Below, one piece after another: positions 28,483 to 39,939 of a DNA stretch of 64,000 bases. The notes below the pieces were generated by a model. The model was not told the DNA's origin. It made no database searches and saw only the letters and a list, made by a program, of their open reading frames with translations. Position numbers and translations under genes: made by a program. Origin of the DNA: an uncultured Bacteroidia bacterium (GTDB lineage Bacteria; Bacteroidota; Bacteroidia; NS11-12g; UBA9320); NCBI GenBank assembly GCA_943787465.1, contig CALSMN010000006.1:124001-188000 (forward strand). The letters are read 5' to 3'. The number at the start of each line of letters is the position of its first letter. The first letter of the stretch is position 1.

Positions 28483-30066
28483 ATGAAAAGAAGAGAATTT
28501 ATAAAACGTGTAGCCCCCGCATCACTTCTTCCATTTGCTATTAACGGACAACCTATCACAGCATTCGGAAAATTATTGGGAGCAGATGCCAAAGATTTTA
28601 CACAAACAGACAAAGTTTTGGTATTAGTTCAACTCAATGGGGGGAATGACGGACTCAATACATTAATTCCACTTGATCAATACACCAACTTAACTAAAGC
28701 TCGTCCAGATTTATACATTCCCGAAGATAAGGTTTTACCCTTAAATGGAATTGATGGTACCGGTTTTCATCCAGCTATGTCAAAAATGAAAAACATGTAT
28801 GATGAAGGAAAAATGAGAATCATTCAATCCGTTGGATATCCCAATCAAAATTATTCTCACTTTAGATCCACTGATATATGGATGTCAGGGGGTAATTCAG
28901 ACGAAGTATTAGAAAGCGGCTGGGTAGGCCGATATTTATCTGAAGAATTTCCAAATTATCCAAATGGTTTTCCAAATGATGACATGGAAGACCCCCTAGC
29001 TATACAAATAGGATCACTGGTATCTCAAGTATGCCAAGGTGTCGCTGTTAATATGGGTTTTGCTTTATCCAATCCATCAAACTATTACCAACTCCTCTCT
29101 GGAAATTATCCCGATGCACCGGATTCATGGGCTGGCAAGGAACTTGATTACGTGAGAACCATAGCAAGACAATCCAATGCATATTCACTTAAAATAAAAG
29201 AAGCCGCAGAAAATGCTTCCAATCTTTCTGATTTTTACCCAGAGGGTAATCGACTTGCCGATCAACTCAAAATTGTAGCTCAACTCATTGCAGGTGGATT
29301 ACAAACCCGAGTGTATATTGTATCTATGGGTGGTTTCGACACCCATGCAAACCAAGTAGACCCCGTTGACAGCAATGAAACGGGTTATCATGCTTACTTG
29401 CTAGAAACAGTATCCGAGGCTATTCATGCATTCCAAGATGATATCGAAAAATTAAAGGTAGATGATCGTGTTCTCGGAATGACATTTAGCGAATTTGGTA
29501 GACGTATTGTCAGTAATGCTAGCACAGGAACTGATCATGGGTCAGCAGCACCATTATTCATGTTCGGTTCTAAAGTAAAATCAGGTATTTCTGGGAAGAA
29601 TCCAATTATTCCTGAGGATGCTACGGTAAGAGATAATTTAGAAATGGAATTTGATTTTAGAACCATTTATAGTGCTATTTTGCAAGATTGGTTTTGCATA
29701 GATAAATCAGACACGGATACCGTTCTACTCCATGATTTTGATAAAATGGATATCATTCAAAATGTTTGCGAAACATCTTCAATTGAAAAACTGAGGAGAA
29801 AACAAGCTGGAGACGCCTACATTACGAACTATCCTAACCCATTTAGCTCAGAAACTACCATCAAATACTATTCTGATGGTGGTCATGTGAATATATCCAT
29901 TCTTGACACTCACGGAAGAATCATTACCAATCTTGTAAATACGTCCATAGCTCAGGGCACACACGAGGTTCAATTCAATGCAATGGGACTCAAGCCTGGC
30001 ACATATTATTGCCAATTCCAGAACAACATGATGTCACAGACTAAGAGTCTACTTAAAATTAGATAA
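28483..30066 (+). CDS. DUF1501 protein with type A T9SS C-terminal sorting domain
   Basis: Exported protein of the DUF1501 family (alkaline-phosphatase-like fold), 527 residues. It starts MKRREFIKR like a Tat-type leader. Family motifs: LNGGNDGLNTLIPL, MGGFDTHANQ, and FSEFGRRI...GTDHGSAAP, holding putative metal ligands. Residues from about 450 form a type IX secretion signal of type A: YPNPFSSETTIKY, then NISILDTHGRII, ending GTYYCQFQ...SLLKIR. It should therefore be secreted across the outer membrane or tethered to it. It is co-transcribed with DUF1800; its 3' end overlaps convergent rfbC by 18 bp. Confidence 0.9.
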   Translation: MKRREFIKRVAPASLLPFAINGQPITAFGKLLGADAKDFTQTDKVLVLVQLNGGNDGLNTLIPLDQYTNLTKARPDLYIPEDKVLPLNGIDGTGFHPAMSKMKNMYDEGKMRIIQSVGYPNQNYSHFRSTDIWMSGGNSDEVLESGWVGRYLSEEFPNYPNGFPNDDMEDPLAIQIGSLVSQVCQGVAVNMGFALSNPSNYYQLLSGNYPDAPDSWAGKELDYVRTIARQSNAYSLKIKEAAENASNLSDFYPEGNRLADQLKIVAQLIAGGLQTRVYIVSMGGFDTHANQVDPVDSNETGYHAYLLETVSEAIHAFQDDIEKLKVDDRVLGMTFSEFGRRIVSNASTGTDHGSAAPLFMFGSKVKSGISGKNPIIPEDATVRDNLEMEFDFRTIYSAILQDWFCIDKSDTDTVLLHDFDKMDIIQNVCETSSIEKLRRKQAGDAYITNYPNPFSSETTIKYYSDGGHVNISILDTHGRIITNLVNTSIAQGTHEVQFNAMGLKPGTYYCQFQNNMMSQTKSLLKIR

Positions 30067-30606
30067 CGAAAAAGGAGATTTAAAATCCTTGAATAACGGA
30101 GCCAATTTATCTTTATCTGATAAATTAGGTTGGACAATATCCCAATCAATTTTCAAGGTGGGTGAATTCCAACGTATAGCTCCCTCTGACTCTTTGTTAT
30201 AGTAATTTGTACATTTATAAGAAAAGATGGTATGGTCTTCAAGCGTAAGAAATCCGTGGGCAAAACCAGGCGGAATATAAAACATCGTATTATTAATTTC
30301 ACTCAACTCAATCGTAAAATGATGTCCGTAGGTAGGTGAACCTTTTCGTATGTCCACAGCTACATCCAAAACGCTACCTTTAATTACTCGAACTAATTTG
30401 CCTTGAGCATGGGGATGATGTTGAAAGTGCAACCCCCGCAATGTCCCTTTAGAACTGAGTGATTGATTATCTTGTACAAATTTATCGACACCATAACTAT
30501 TTAAAACATCTTCTCTAAAACTCTCAAAAAAATAGCCCCTATCATCACCGTATATTTTAGGTGCAATGATTAACAAACCTTCAATTTCAATTTCACTAAC
30601 TACCAT
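30049..30606 (-). CDS. rfbC: dTDP-4-dehydrorhamnose 3,5-epimerase
   Basis: Cupin-fold epimerase that converts dTDP-4-keto-6-deoxyglucose to dTDP-4-keto-L-rhamnose. From the ATG at 30606 it has 185 residues; a TTG at 30618 adds four. Motifs: DDRGYFFESF, LRGLHFQ with the catalytic His region, and YIPPGFAHGFLTL. The other rml genes are not adjacent. It overlaps the 3' end of the DUF1501 gene by 18 bp tail-to-tail and diverges from pcrA. Confidence 0.92.
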   Translation of the reverse strand: MVVSEIEIEGLLIIAPKIYGDDRGYFFESFREDVLNSYGVDKFVQDNQSLSSKGTLRGLHFQHHPHAQGKLVRVIKGSVLDVAVDIRKGSPTYGHHFTIELSEINNTMFYIPPGFAHGFLTLEDHTIFSYKCTNYYNKESEGAIRWNSPTLKIDWDIVQPNLSDKDKLAPLFKDFKSPFSLSNFK

Positions 30607-30719
30607 AATAAAGTACAATATTAAATAACTTATTAACTTGTTAAAAATTGTTTATGATAAGGATACAGGAGCAGCTTTAAAATGAGAAATTTGCATACTA
30701 CAATTTAAATTGCTTAATT

Positions 30720-32990
30720 ATGACTGAACCACATTATCTAAAAGATCTTAATCCCGAACAAAAAGCAGCTGTTATTCAAACAGACGGCCCAATTATGATT
30801 GTAGCAGGAGCTGGCTCAGGAAAAACTAGAGTTTTGACCTATCGAATTGCTCATTTAATTGCCACCGGAGTTGATGCCTTCAATATACTCTCGCTCACAT
30901 TTACTAATAAAGCAGCAAAAGAAATGAGGAATCGTATTGAAAAGGTTATAGGCCTAGAAGCTAGAAACATATGGATGGGCACCTTTCACTCTGTATTTGC
31001 TAAAATACTAAGAATAGAAGCAGATAAGATTGGTTATCCTCGAAACTTCACCATATATGACTCCGATGATAGTAAGAGTTTAATTAAAACTATTGTTAAG
31101 GAAATGAACCTAGATGATAAGATATACAAACCTAATTATATTTTATCACGAATTAGTCATGCTAAAAATAACCTGATACAAGCCCATGTATATCAAAAAC
31201 AGACCGAATTGGTTGCCTATGACGAGACTACAGGAAGAGGTAAAATTAATGAGATATATGTAGAATATGCCAAACGATGTTTTCGCGCTGGAGCAATGGA
31301 TTTTGATGATTTACTTTTAAATACCTTTAAATTATTAAATAATTTTCCGGACGTACTCCATAAATATCAGCATAAATTCAAGTATGTAATGGTGGATGAG
31401 TATCAAGATACCAACCATTGTCAATATATGATTATAAAAAAATTAGCCAGTGTTTTTGAGAACATTTGTGTTGTCGGAGATGATGCACAAAGCATATATT
31501 CATTTAGAGGTGCTACTATTAAAAATATATTGAACTTTGAAAAGGATTATCCAGACTTAAGCATTTTTAAACTTGAACAAAATTACCGTTCTTCAAGTAC
31601 AATTGTCAGAGCAGCAAACAGTGTTATTGCTAAAAATAAAGATCAGCTTCAAAAAAATGTATGGACTAGTAATGATTCTGGCAATAAAATCAAAATTATT
31701 CGAGCCGTTACTGACAATGAGGAAGGGAAAATGATTGCACAAGCCATTTTTGAAACCAAAATGGCCGAACAAAAAATGAATAGTGATTTTGCTATTCTCT
31801 ACAGAACAAATTCACAATCAAGAAGTCTGGAAGAAGCATTAAGAAAAATCAATATACCATACCGAATATATGGTGGTTTAAGTTTTTATCAACGAAAAGA
31901 AATTAAAGATATTTTAGCTTATTTTAGACTAACTATAAATCAATCAGATGAAGAAGCCCTGAAAAGAATTATTAATTATCCAACACGCGGTATAGGTAAA
32001 ACTTCTCTGGATAAAATAACAATCATTGCCTCTAATGAGGAGAAACCTATTTGGGATATTATATCCAATGCTCAATTATATCCAGAAATACAAAGTATAA
32101 AATCGAAACTAAGCAATTTTGTATCAATGATTCAGAGTTTTATTACGTTGAGCAATAAACAAAATGCCTATGAATTAGGAATGCACATAGCTCGCACTAC
32201 CAATCTTCTTAAAAACTTAAATGAAGATAAAACAATTGAAGGTATTAGTAAATATGAAAACATGGTAGAGTTACTTAATGGATTAAAGGAATTTGTTGAA
32301 GATGACACCAATGATTCTGAAAAAGATCTGGGGAGCTATATGCAAGATATTGCTTTGTTAACAGACTCAGATAAAGTGTTAGATGACAATGACAGAGTAT
32401 CATTGATGACCATTCATCAAAGTAAGGGGTTAGAGTATAGTCATGTCTTTGTGTCTGGATTAGAAGAAAATTTATTCCCCTCTCAAATGGCGCTAGCTAA
32501 CCGAAGTGAGTTGGAAGAAGAACGACGACTTTTTTACGTAGCAATAACCAGAGCCGAACATGGCTTAACACTTTCTTTTGCTACAAGCCGTTTTAGATTT
32601 GGTACTCTCCTTCCTTGTGAGCCAAGTCGATTTATTGATGAAATTGACCCAGAATTTTTAGAGTTCACTAAATTGTCACTCTCCCAATCTTTAAGAAAAA
32701 GTGAAGACCAAAAAGAATTTGATTATTCTTTAAAATCCAAAAGTAATTTACAACGAACGATTTCCAGACAAAACAAACCAAAATTAATTAGACCTCCTGC
32801 TACTGAAAATTTTTTGGCAGAGGACATAAGTGATATCGCTATTTCAATGAAACTAGAACACCAACGATTTGGTGAGGGAGTTGTCACAAAACTAGAACCA
32901 CATGTAAATCCTGAAAAAGCCACCATTGAGTTTCATGATTTTGGCGAGAAAACACTAGTTTTAAAGTTTGCAAAACTTAGAAAATTATAG
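30720..32990 (+). CDS. pcrA: UvrD/PcrA-type DNA helicase
   Basis: SF1A 3'-5' helicase for repair and for removing proteins from DNA, 756 residues. Walker A AGAGSGKT (29-36), motif II VDEYQDTN, motif III GDDAQSIYSFRGA, motif IV/V region YRTNSQSR and TIHQSKGLEYSHVF, and motif VI ERRLFYVAITRAE are all present. The C-terminus (about 705-756) is a Tudor-like domain (HQRFGEGVVTKLE) that in PcrA contacts RNA polymerase. A near-consensus -7 box GAAATTTG lies 26 bp upstream. Confidence 0.94.
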   Translation: MTEPHYLKDLNPEQKAAVIQTDGPIMIVAGAGSGKTRVLTYRIAHLIATGVDAFNILSLTFTNKAAKEMRNRIEKVIGLEARNIWMGTFHSVFAKILRIEADKIGYPRNFTIYDSDDSKSLIKTIVKEMNLDDKIYKPNYILSRISHAKNNLIQAHVYQKQTELVAYDETTGRGKINEIYVEYAKRCFRAGAMDFDDLLLNTFKLLNNFPDVLHKYQHKFKYVMVDEYQDTNHCQYMIIKKLASVFENICVVGDDAQSIYSFRGATIKNILNFEKDYPDLSIFKLEQNYRSSSTIVRAANSVIAKNKDQLQKNVWTSNDSGNKIKIIRAVTDNEEGKMIAQAIFETKMAEQKMNSDFAILYRTNSQSRSLEEALRKINIPYRIYGGLSFYQRKEIKDILAYFRLTINQSDEEALKRIINYPTRGIGKTSLDKITIIASNEEKPIWDIISNAQLYPEIQSIKSKLSNFVSMIQSFITLSNKQNAYELGMHIARTTNLLKNLNEDKTIEGISKYENMVELLNGLKEFVEDDTNDSEKDLGSYMQDIALLTDSDKVLDDNDRVSLMTIHQSKGLEYSHVFVSGLEENLFPSQMALANRSELEEERRLFYVAITRAEHGLTLSFATSRFRFGTLLPCEPSRFIDEIDPEFLEFTKLSLSQSLRKSEDQKEFDYSLKSKSNLQRTISRQNKPKLIRPPATENFLAEDISDIAISMKLEHQRFGEGVVTKLEPHVNPEKATIEFHDFGEKTLVLKFAKLRKL

Positions 32991-33029
32991 ATTCTTACAT
33001 TACTTAGACAATAAATGAATCATAAAAAT

Positions 33030-33037
33030 TAAATTTG
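33030..33037 (+). promoter_or_regulatory. Putative -7 promoter box for the CapD-like gene
   Basis: TAAATTTG followed by C matches the consensus and ends 18 bp before the ATG at 33056. It overlaps the TTG at 33035 that would otherwise extend the frame, which supports the ATG start. Confidence 0.45.
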
Positions 33038-33055
33038 CATAATCTTTTAGCTAAG

Positions 33056-34975
33056 ATGAATCTGATTTCAAATCTAAAACTAATCACAGAAAATAATGCA
33101 CCACGTTGGGTTATTTTAGTAGTCGACATACTTCTATCTTTTTTCTCATTTACCCTAGCTCTATTTATTTTAGGTGTTCTTCATTTTGAACAATATACAT
33201 TTGATAGCTATTTGTTCTCAACTATCACTGTAGTGTCAATTCGTTGGGTTGGGTATTGGATAACTAAATCATACGCAGGAATTGTTCGCTATACAAGTAC
33301 ACAAGATGCAGTACGATTATTTGTAGCCATAGCACTTAGTACAACAGGTATATTAATATTTGATTGGATATACTTATCTATTTTCAATCATCTAATTATA
33401 AATCCTTCTGTAATCATCATTGATTCATTTATTCTACTCGTCTTCTTATCTTCGTTTAGAATAGGTTTCAAATTACTCTACAATCAATACGCTCTGCAGA
33501 CATTTTCTGGAGAAAAACCCAAAAAAATTATCATATATGGTGCCGGTGAAGCAGGAATTATTGTAAAAAGATCGTTTGACAGAAATTATAAACTCAATAA
33601 AAGAGTGATTGCCTTTTTAGACGACAACCCAAAACTACACAATAAATCTGTAGAAGGAGTCAAAATATACTCGTCAGACTTTGATTACACATCCTTGTCT
33701 AGTAATCCATCAAATATTGAGATGATTATTGCCATCAATAATTTTAGAGGGATAAAAAAACAAGAAATTATTGAAAGATGCCTTCAAAATAATACAATCG
33801 TAAAAATTATGCCCCCCGTTAGTGCATGGATAAATGGGGAATTCAATCCCAAAAATATGAAGTCTGTTCGGATTGAAGATTTGTTGGAACGTGAACCTAT
33901 TAAATTAAGTAAGAAAAAAATCAATTCAGAGCTTAGAAATCAAATTATCCTTATTACCGGTGCAGCTGGCTCAATAGGAAGTGAAATTGCAAGGCAATGC
34001 ATTCATTTTTCACCAAAAAAAATTATTTTACTTGATCAAGCTGAAACACCATTATTTAATATTCAAAATGAATTGAGTAAAATTCAAAATGTAGAAATTG
34101 TAGTTGCCGATGTATGTAATACTGCACGTTTGGAACGAATTTTCGACCATTTTAAGCCGTCCTATGTATTTCATGCCGCTGCTTATAAGCATGTTCCTAT
34201 GATGGAAGATAATCCATATGAGGCTATTAATACAAATGTCTTTGGCACGCAAAATATTGCCAACTTATCCGTAAAATATAAAGTGAATAAATTTGTTTTT
34301 GTAAGTACAGATAAAGCTGTTAACCCATCCAATATTATGGGAGCTTCTAAACGAATTGCTGAAATATATGTCCAATCACTTGATGCTAAACTTCAATTGG
34401 AATCGGATAAACACACCCGGTTTGTCACTACTCGATTTGGAAATGTTTTGGGAAGTAATGGATCTGTAATCCCTCTATTCAAAAAACAAATAGAAACTGG
34501 TGGACCAATTACAGTCACTCACCCTGAAATTACTCGTTATTTTATGACCATTCCTGAGGCATGTCAATTGGTTCTTGAAGCAGGTGTCATGGGTAAAGGT
34601 GGAGAAATTTACGTCTTTGATATGGGAGAATCTGTTAAAATTGTTGATCTAGCTCGCAAAATGGTAAAGCTCTCTGGTCTTGTGATTAATAAAGATATTC
34701 GTATTAAATTTACGGGATTAAGGCCGGGTGAAAAACTCAAAGAAGAACTTCTTAATGATTTAGAAAACACCATAGGTACACATAATCCTAAAATTATGAT
34801 TGCTCGTGTTCCTAATTATAACTATCTTGAAGTAAATAAACTTATTTCTGATCTTTATCAAGATAAAGACAATTTAAAGAACAGTACACTTGTAAAAACA
34901 ATGAAGAAAATTGTTCCCGAATATATCAGTAATAATTCTGTTTACGAAAAACTTGACATTAAGTTTTTAAAATAA
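33056..34975 (+). CDS. CapD/WbpM-type membrane nucleotide-sugar dehydratase
   Basis: Membrane-anchored nucleoside-diphosphate-sugar 4,6-dehydratase of the polysaccharide biosynthesis CapD family. From the ATG at 33056 it has 639 residues: four N-terminal membrane segments (to about 125), a first Rossmann domain (IIIYGAGEAGIIVKRSF), then the catalytic SDR domain (ILITGAAGSIGSEIARQ). The STDKAVNPSNIMGASKR motif has Met where most SDRs have the catalytic Tyr, the known variant in this group. No glycosyltransferases flank it. Likely role: surface glycan or glycoprotein sugar synthesis. Confidence 0.9.
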   Translation: MNLISNLKLITENNAPRWVILVVDILLSFFSFTLALFILGVLHFEQYTFDSYLFSTITVVSIRWVGYWITKSYAGIVRYTSTQDAVRLFVAIALSTTGILIFDWIYLSIFNHLIINPSVIIIDSFILLVFLSSFRIGFKLLYNQYALQTFSGEKPKKIIIYGAGEAGIIVKRSFDRNYKLNKRVIAFLDDNPKLHNKSVEGVKIYSSDFDYTSLSSNPSNIEMIIAINNFRGIKKQEIIERCLQNNTIVKIMPPVSAWINGEFNPKNMKSVRIEDLLEREPIKLSKKKINSELRNQIILITGAAGSIGSEIARQCIHFSPKKIILLDQAETPLFNIQNELSKIQNVEIVVADVCNTARLERIFDHFKPSYVFHAAAYKHVPMMEDNPYEAINTNVFGTQNIANLSVKYKVNKFVFVSTDKAVNPSNIMGASKRIAEIYVQSLDAKLQLESDKHTRFVTTRFGNVLGSNGSVIPLFKKQIETGGPITVTHPEITRYFMTIPEACQLVLEAGVMGKGGEIYVFDMGESVKIVDLARKMVKLSGLVINKDIRIKFTGLRPGEKLKEELLNDLENTIGTHNPKIMIARVPNYNYLEVNKLISDLYQDKDNLKNSTLVKTMKKIVPEYISNNSVYEKLDIKFLK

Positions 34976-34976
34976 C

Positions 34977-35444
34977 TTACTCTATTTCCCAACCTTTTTC
35001 ATGGATAATCTGATCTAAGATATGAACAATTTCAATAATGGGCTTCGGAGCAAGTTGTTTCTCAAAAATAACTGTTGTTGTATCTCCAGGCATAATGGAG
35101 TACTGAAATGTAGTTGAAGGCAAATCAGAATAGCCCGTCATATATTGTGGTTTTAATTTATCCCTTGAAATATCTCTTATATAAGATTCTATTTCATTCA
35201 TATTTTTTCTATTAATTTTAGTAAAACTTGACCCAAGAAAATCCACATGCCTTATTCCAATCCGATTAAGGCTTCTATCCCCTGTCAAAGTCATTTTATA
35301 CGTTGGACATTCACCAAAACAACCTGATTTATCATACGAAATGAAAAGATCACTCTGGTGTGTATGTCTCCATTTGTTGGAAGAACAAGAGAAAAAAAAC
35401 GCTGCAAAAAGCAGCGCAATAATTTTAAATCTTGAATTCATCAT
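34977..35444 (-). CDS. DUF6438-type lipoprotein
   Basis: Putative lipoprotein of 155 residues. The N-terminal signal ends in a lipobox FFFSC (Cys20). The conserved start of the mature region, GCFGECPTYKMTLTGD, is the DUF6438 signature. Role unknown. The start overlaps the LolA-like stop by 4 bp (ATGA on the minus strand), so it is co-translated with that gene. It is convergent with the CapD-like gene (1 bp between stops). Confidence 0.8.
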   Translation of the reverse strand: MMNSRFKIIALLFAAFFFSCSSNKWRHTHQSDLFISYDKSGCFGECPTYKMTLTGDRSLNRIGIRHVDFLGSSFTKINRKNMNEIESYIRDISRDKLKPQYMTGYSDLPSTTFQYSIMPGDTTTVIFEKQLAPKPIIEIVHILDQIIHEKGWEIE

Positions 35445-36094
35445 CGTAAATCGATCTCAATTACTCCTGGTTTATCCTTAGGATTAAATCTAAAATAGCT
35501 GTCATTGATTTCTACATTGGGTCTAAAGTCAGAAATGGAATAGGTAGTCACCATACCATTTTTACTATGAATAGATAACTCCTTAATCTTGTTGGCCAAT
35601 TTATCGATACTTAGTTTGACCATAAAATAACTTTTAGATTTATCTGTAGGTGTTAATTTAACAATATCTACTGTTGATTTCCCTAATGTTTTTTGACCTA
35701 CATAGGAATGAATAAATCCTTTTTCATAAATAGTGAAGATTTCTGACGGATTAATATCAATTGCCTGTGGATCAAATTTAGATATTTGTACTTCATTGGC
35801 ATCTTCAAGATAAGTCCATATGGTTTTTCCATCACAATATATTTCTTGACCAGAAATATTTACTTTAAACTTTTTACCTTTTTGATATAATACCCCAGAT
35901 TGAGTAACTGATGTATTCGTTTGTTTATTCACGATATTGATTTTAAAGGAGGCCTTTACTGATTTATATGTTTTGTATGTTTTACTAAGTTTGTTAAGAA
36001 TCTGAGTACTTCTGTTATCTTGAGTTTCAGAATTTGATAAATAAGGATTTGCAATGAGAACAAATAGCAGGGATAGCAATAGAATTTTTTTCAT
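35441..36094 (-). CDS. LolA-like outer-membrane lipoprotein carrier
   Basis: Periplasmic protein of 217 residues with a signal peptide (about 1-20) and a LolA/LolB-type half-barrel: the early SVKASFKINIVNKQT strand, GVLYQKGKKFKV, then DGKTIWTY. Carries lipoproteins from inner to outer membrane in better-studied bacteria. It lies 15 bp after ftsK on the same strand and overlaps a lipoprotein gene, a context that suits the role. The ftsK-lolA order is also common elsewhere. Confidence 0.86.
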   Translation of the reverse strand: MKKILLLSLLFVLIANPYLSNSETQDNRSTQILNKLSKTYKTYKSVKASFKINIVNKQTNTSVTQSGVLYQKGKKFKVNISGQEIYCDGKTIWTYLEDANEVQISKFDPQAIDINPSEIFTIYEKGFIHSYVGQKTLGKSTVDIVKLTPTDKSKSYFMVKLSIDKLANKIKELSIHSKNGMVTTYSISDFRPNVEINDSYFRFNPKDKPGVIEIDLR

Positions 36095-36109
36095 TTATAT
36101 TTAAAATTT

Positions 36110-38500
36110 TTAAAGATTATTCAAGAACTGTTCCAAAGCATATTCATCGGGCAATAGAACGGATCTTGCTTTACTTCCTTCAAAAGGACCTACAATATTA
36201 GCAGCTTCTAACTGATCAATCAAGCGACCAGCACGATTATATCCAACTTTTAATCTTCGTTGTATCAAACTCGTACTGCCTTGTTGATGTTGCACTACTA
36301 TTCTTGCAGCATCTTCAAAAAGTGCATCTCTATCATCAGGATTAAAATCAGCACCTTCACCTGAACTTTCTTCTCTTACTTCAGGTAAAATATGTGCATC
36401 TGGATATCCTCTTTGGTTACCTATAAATCCAGTTATTGTGTCTACTTCTGGTGTGTCTACAAATGGACATTGAAGACGTATCATATCGCTTCCCGTTGAA
36501 TAAAGCATATCTCCTTTCCCAATTAATTGATCTGCTCCATTACCATCTAGAATAGTTCGACTATCAATTTTACTACTCACTCTAAATGCAATTCTTGCAG
36601 GAAAATTTGCTTTAATTGTTCCAGTAATAATGTTTACAGAAGGTCTCTGTGTAGCAAGAATTAAATGAATCCCTATAGCGCGAGCAAGTTGTGCAATTCT
36701 TCCTATGGGATGTTCAACTTCTTTGCCTGCGGTCATTATTAAATCAGCTACCTCATCTATAATTACAACAATATATGGCAAATATTTATGCCCTTCTTCA
36801 GGATTTAATTTTCGTTTCTTAAACTTTGCATTGTACTCTTTAATGTTTCTTACTAAAGCTAATTGCAGTAAAGCATAGCGTTGATCCATTTCTTCACAGA
36901 GCGAATTTAAAGTTGTGATTACTTGTTTATTATCTGTGATTATAGCATCTCCCTCTCCAGGAAGTTTTGCTAAATAATGTCTTTCAATGGTTTGGTATAA
37001 GGTTAATTCCACTTTTTTGGGGTCAACCATTACAAATTTTAGTTCTGCAGGGTGTTTTTTATACAGTAATGAAACTATTATAGCGTTCAATCCTACAGAT
37101 TTACCTTGTCCAGTCGCACCAGCCATGAGTAAGTGAGGCATTTTTGCAAGGTCTGCAACAAATACTTCATTTGAGATTGTTTTGCCCAAACATACGGGTA
37201 AAGCTGCATCACTATTTTGATATTTAGGACTACTAATCACCGAATACATGCTAACTATTTCAGGTTTTTTATTTGGCACTTCTATGCCTATAGTTCCCTT
37301 TCCTGGAATAGGTGCTATGATTCGAATTCCTAATGCAGCTAAACTAAGTGCAATATCATCTTCCAGATTTTTAATTTTCGATATTCTTATCCCTGCTTCT
37401 GGTACAATCTCAAAAAGAGTAACAGTTGGCCCAATAGTAGCTTTTATTTGAGCAATCCCAATCTTATAATTATTCAGTGTTTGAACAATCATATTTTTAC
37501 TTTTATCTAAATCCTCTTTAGAAACTTCAGCCTTAGTTCCCGTTTCATATTTATTTAAAAAGTTAATTTCAGGAAAAATATACCCACTTAAATCTAATCT
37601 CGGATCAAATGGTTCATCGATACCATAATGCTCTTTCTTGGGTGATACATCGATTGGCGTTTCCTCTACATTTTTTTCAATCTCAAGCTTTAAACCTTCA
37701 GCCTCCTCTGATTTACTTTCTGATTGAATGTCATCCATGTGAAAATCATCATTAGAATTGGTATTAAATGATTCTTCCTCAACTGAATCACTATCAGATC
37801 CATAGTTTGAATCAGTCGATTCCTCTTCGATAATAATTTTATCTTTTTCAAATAAAGATTCAGATACTGAATTATCCTCGATTTCTGCAGTTGGTAACTT
37901 TGGTTTTTTTCTTAACCATTCCAACAAATCAATTCCAAAAGAAACATACAGAAAGAAAATAGTTATGAGCATTAAAATAAATACGATACCAATTATCCCC
38001 ACAAGTGACTTTGAAAATATATAAAGACCAAAACCAAGAAGTCCACTAAAAATAACGAAATTTTTTGAAAATAGAAGAGCGCAAACTAAAGAAATCCAAA
38101 TAGCTGATACCAATAATTTACTGGTAGTTTTTATCCGAATATGAAATCTATTATTGAAATAGAAATTGTATCCAATAATCAATAGAATTGGATAAATAAA
38201 AAATGCACCGATTCCAAATCCATTATATATGAAAAAATGAGCTAGATAAGCACCTAACTTACCCATGATATTTTGTGGTATTATTGAGTCAAAATCAAAA
38301 AGAAAATCATTAAAAGAATTTTGTAAAATACTCTGGTCAGCTCTCCATGAAAAAAAATAACTGATGGAAGCAATGGTTAAAAAAATGGAAAAAACCATTA
38401 AAAGACCACCCATAATTTTTTTCAATAAACTGTAATCTCTAGGTACTTTTTCTTTTTTTTTCCTTTTTGAGGAACTAGATCTTGTTTTTATTATCGACAT
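36110..38500 (-). CDS. ftsK: DNA translocase FtsK/SpoIIIE
   Basis: Septum-located DNA pump that clears chromosome ends during division, 796 residues. Four or five N-terminal membrane segments (about 25-195) are followed by an acidic linker (about 205-290), shorter than in E. coli. Next come the alpha/beta RecA-like motor with Walker A AGATGQGKSVG and Walker B IVVIIDEVADL, and a C-terminal gamma winged helix (STSLIQRRLKVGYNRAGRLIDQLE) that reads KOPS-type sites. The basic N-terminus (SSSKRKKKEK) precedes the first membrane segment. lolA follows 15 bp downstream. Confidence 0.95.
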   Translation of the reverse strand: MSIIKTRSSSSKRKKKEKVPRDYSLLKKIMGGLLMVFSIFLTIASISYFFSWRADQSILQNSFNDFLFDFDSIIPQNIMGKLGAYLAHFFIYNGFGIGAFFIYPILLIIGYNFYFNNRFHIRIKTTSKLLVSAIWISLVCALLFSKNFVIFSGLLGFGLYIFSKSLVGIIGIVFILMLITIFFLYVSFGIDLLEWLRKKPKLPTAEIEDNSVSESLFEKDKIIIEEESTDSNYGSDSDSVEEESFNTNSNDDFHMDDIQSESKSEEAEGLKLEIEKNVEETPIDVSPKKEHYGIDEPFDPRLDLSGYIFPEINFLNKYETGTKAEVSKEDLDKSKNMIVQTLNNYKIGIAQIKATIGPTVTLFEIVPEAGIRISKIKNLEDDIALSLAALGIRIIAPIPGKGTIGIEVPNKKPEIVSMYSVISSPKYQNSDAALPVCLGKTISNEVFVADLAKMPHLLMAGATGQGKSVGLNAIIVSLLYKKHPAELKFVMVDPKKVELTLYQTIERHYLAKLPGEGDAIITDNKQVITTLNSLCEEMDQRYALLQLALVRNIKEYNAKFKKRKLNPEEGHKYLPYIVVIIDEVADLIMTAGKEVEHPIGRIAQLARAIGIHLILATQRPSVNIITGTIKANFPARIAFRVSSKIDSRTILDGNGADQLIGKGDMLYSTGSDMIRLQCPFVDTPEVDTITGFIGNQRGYPDAHILPEVREESSGEGADFNPDDRDALFEDAARIVVQHQQGSTSLIQRRLKVGYNRAGRLIDQLEAANIVGPFEGSKARSVLLPDEYALEQFLNNL

Positions 38501-38628
38501 GATGAAACAATTGTCCGAAGTTAATGCAATTTACATATTGCATTTCATATGCTTTTGAACAAAAAAAACAATTGTTTAATTTAGTTTACAAATAACTAAA
38601 CTAAAACTTACGTTAAAAATTTTGAGAC

Positions 38629-39939
<1,311 letters not shown>

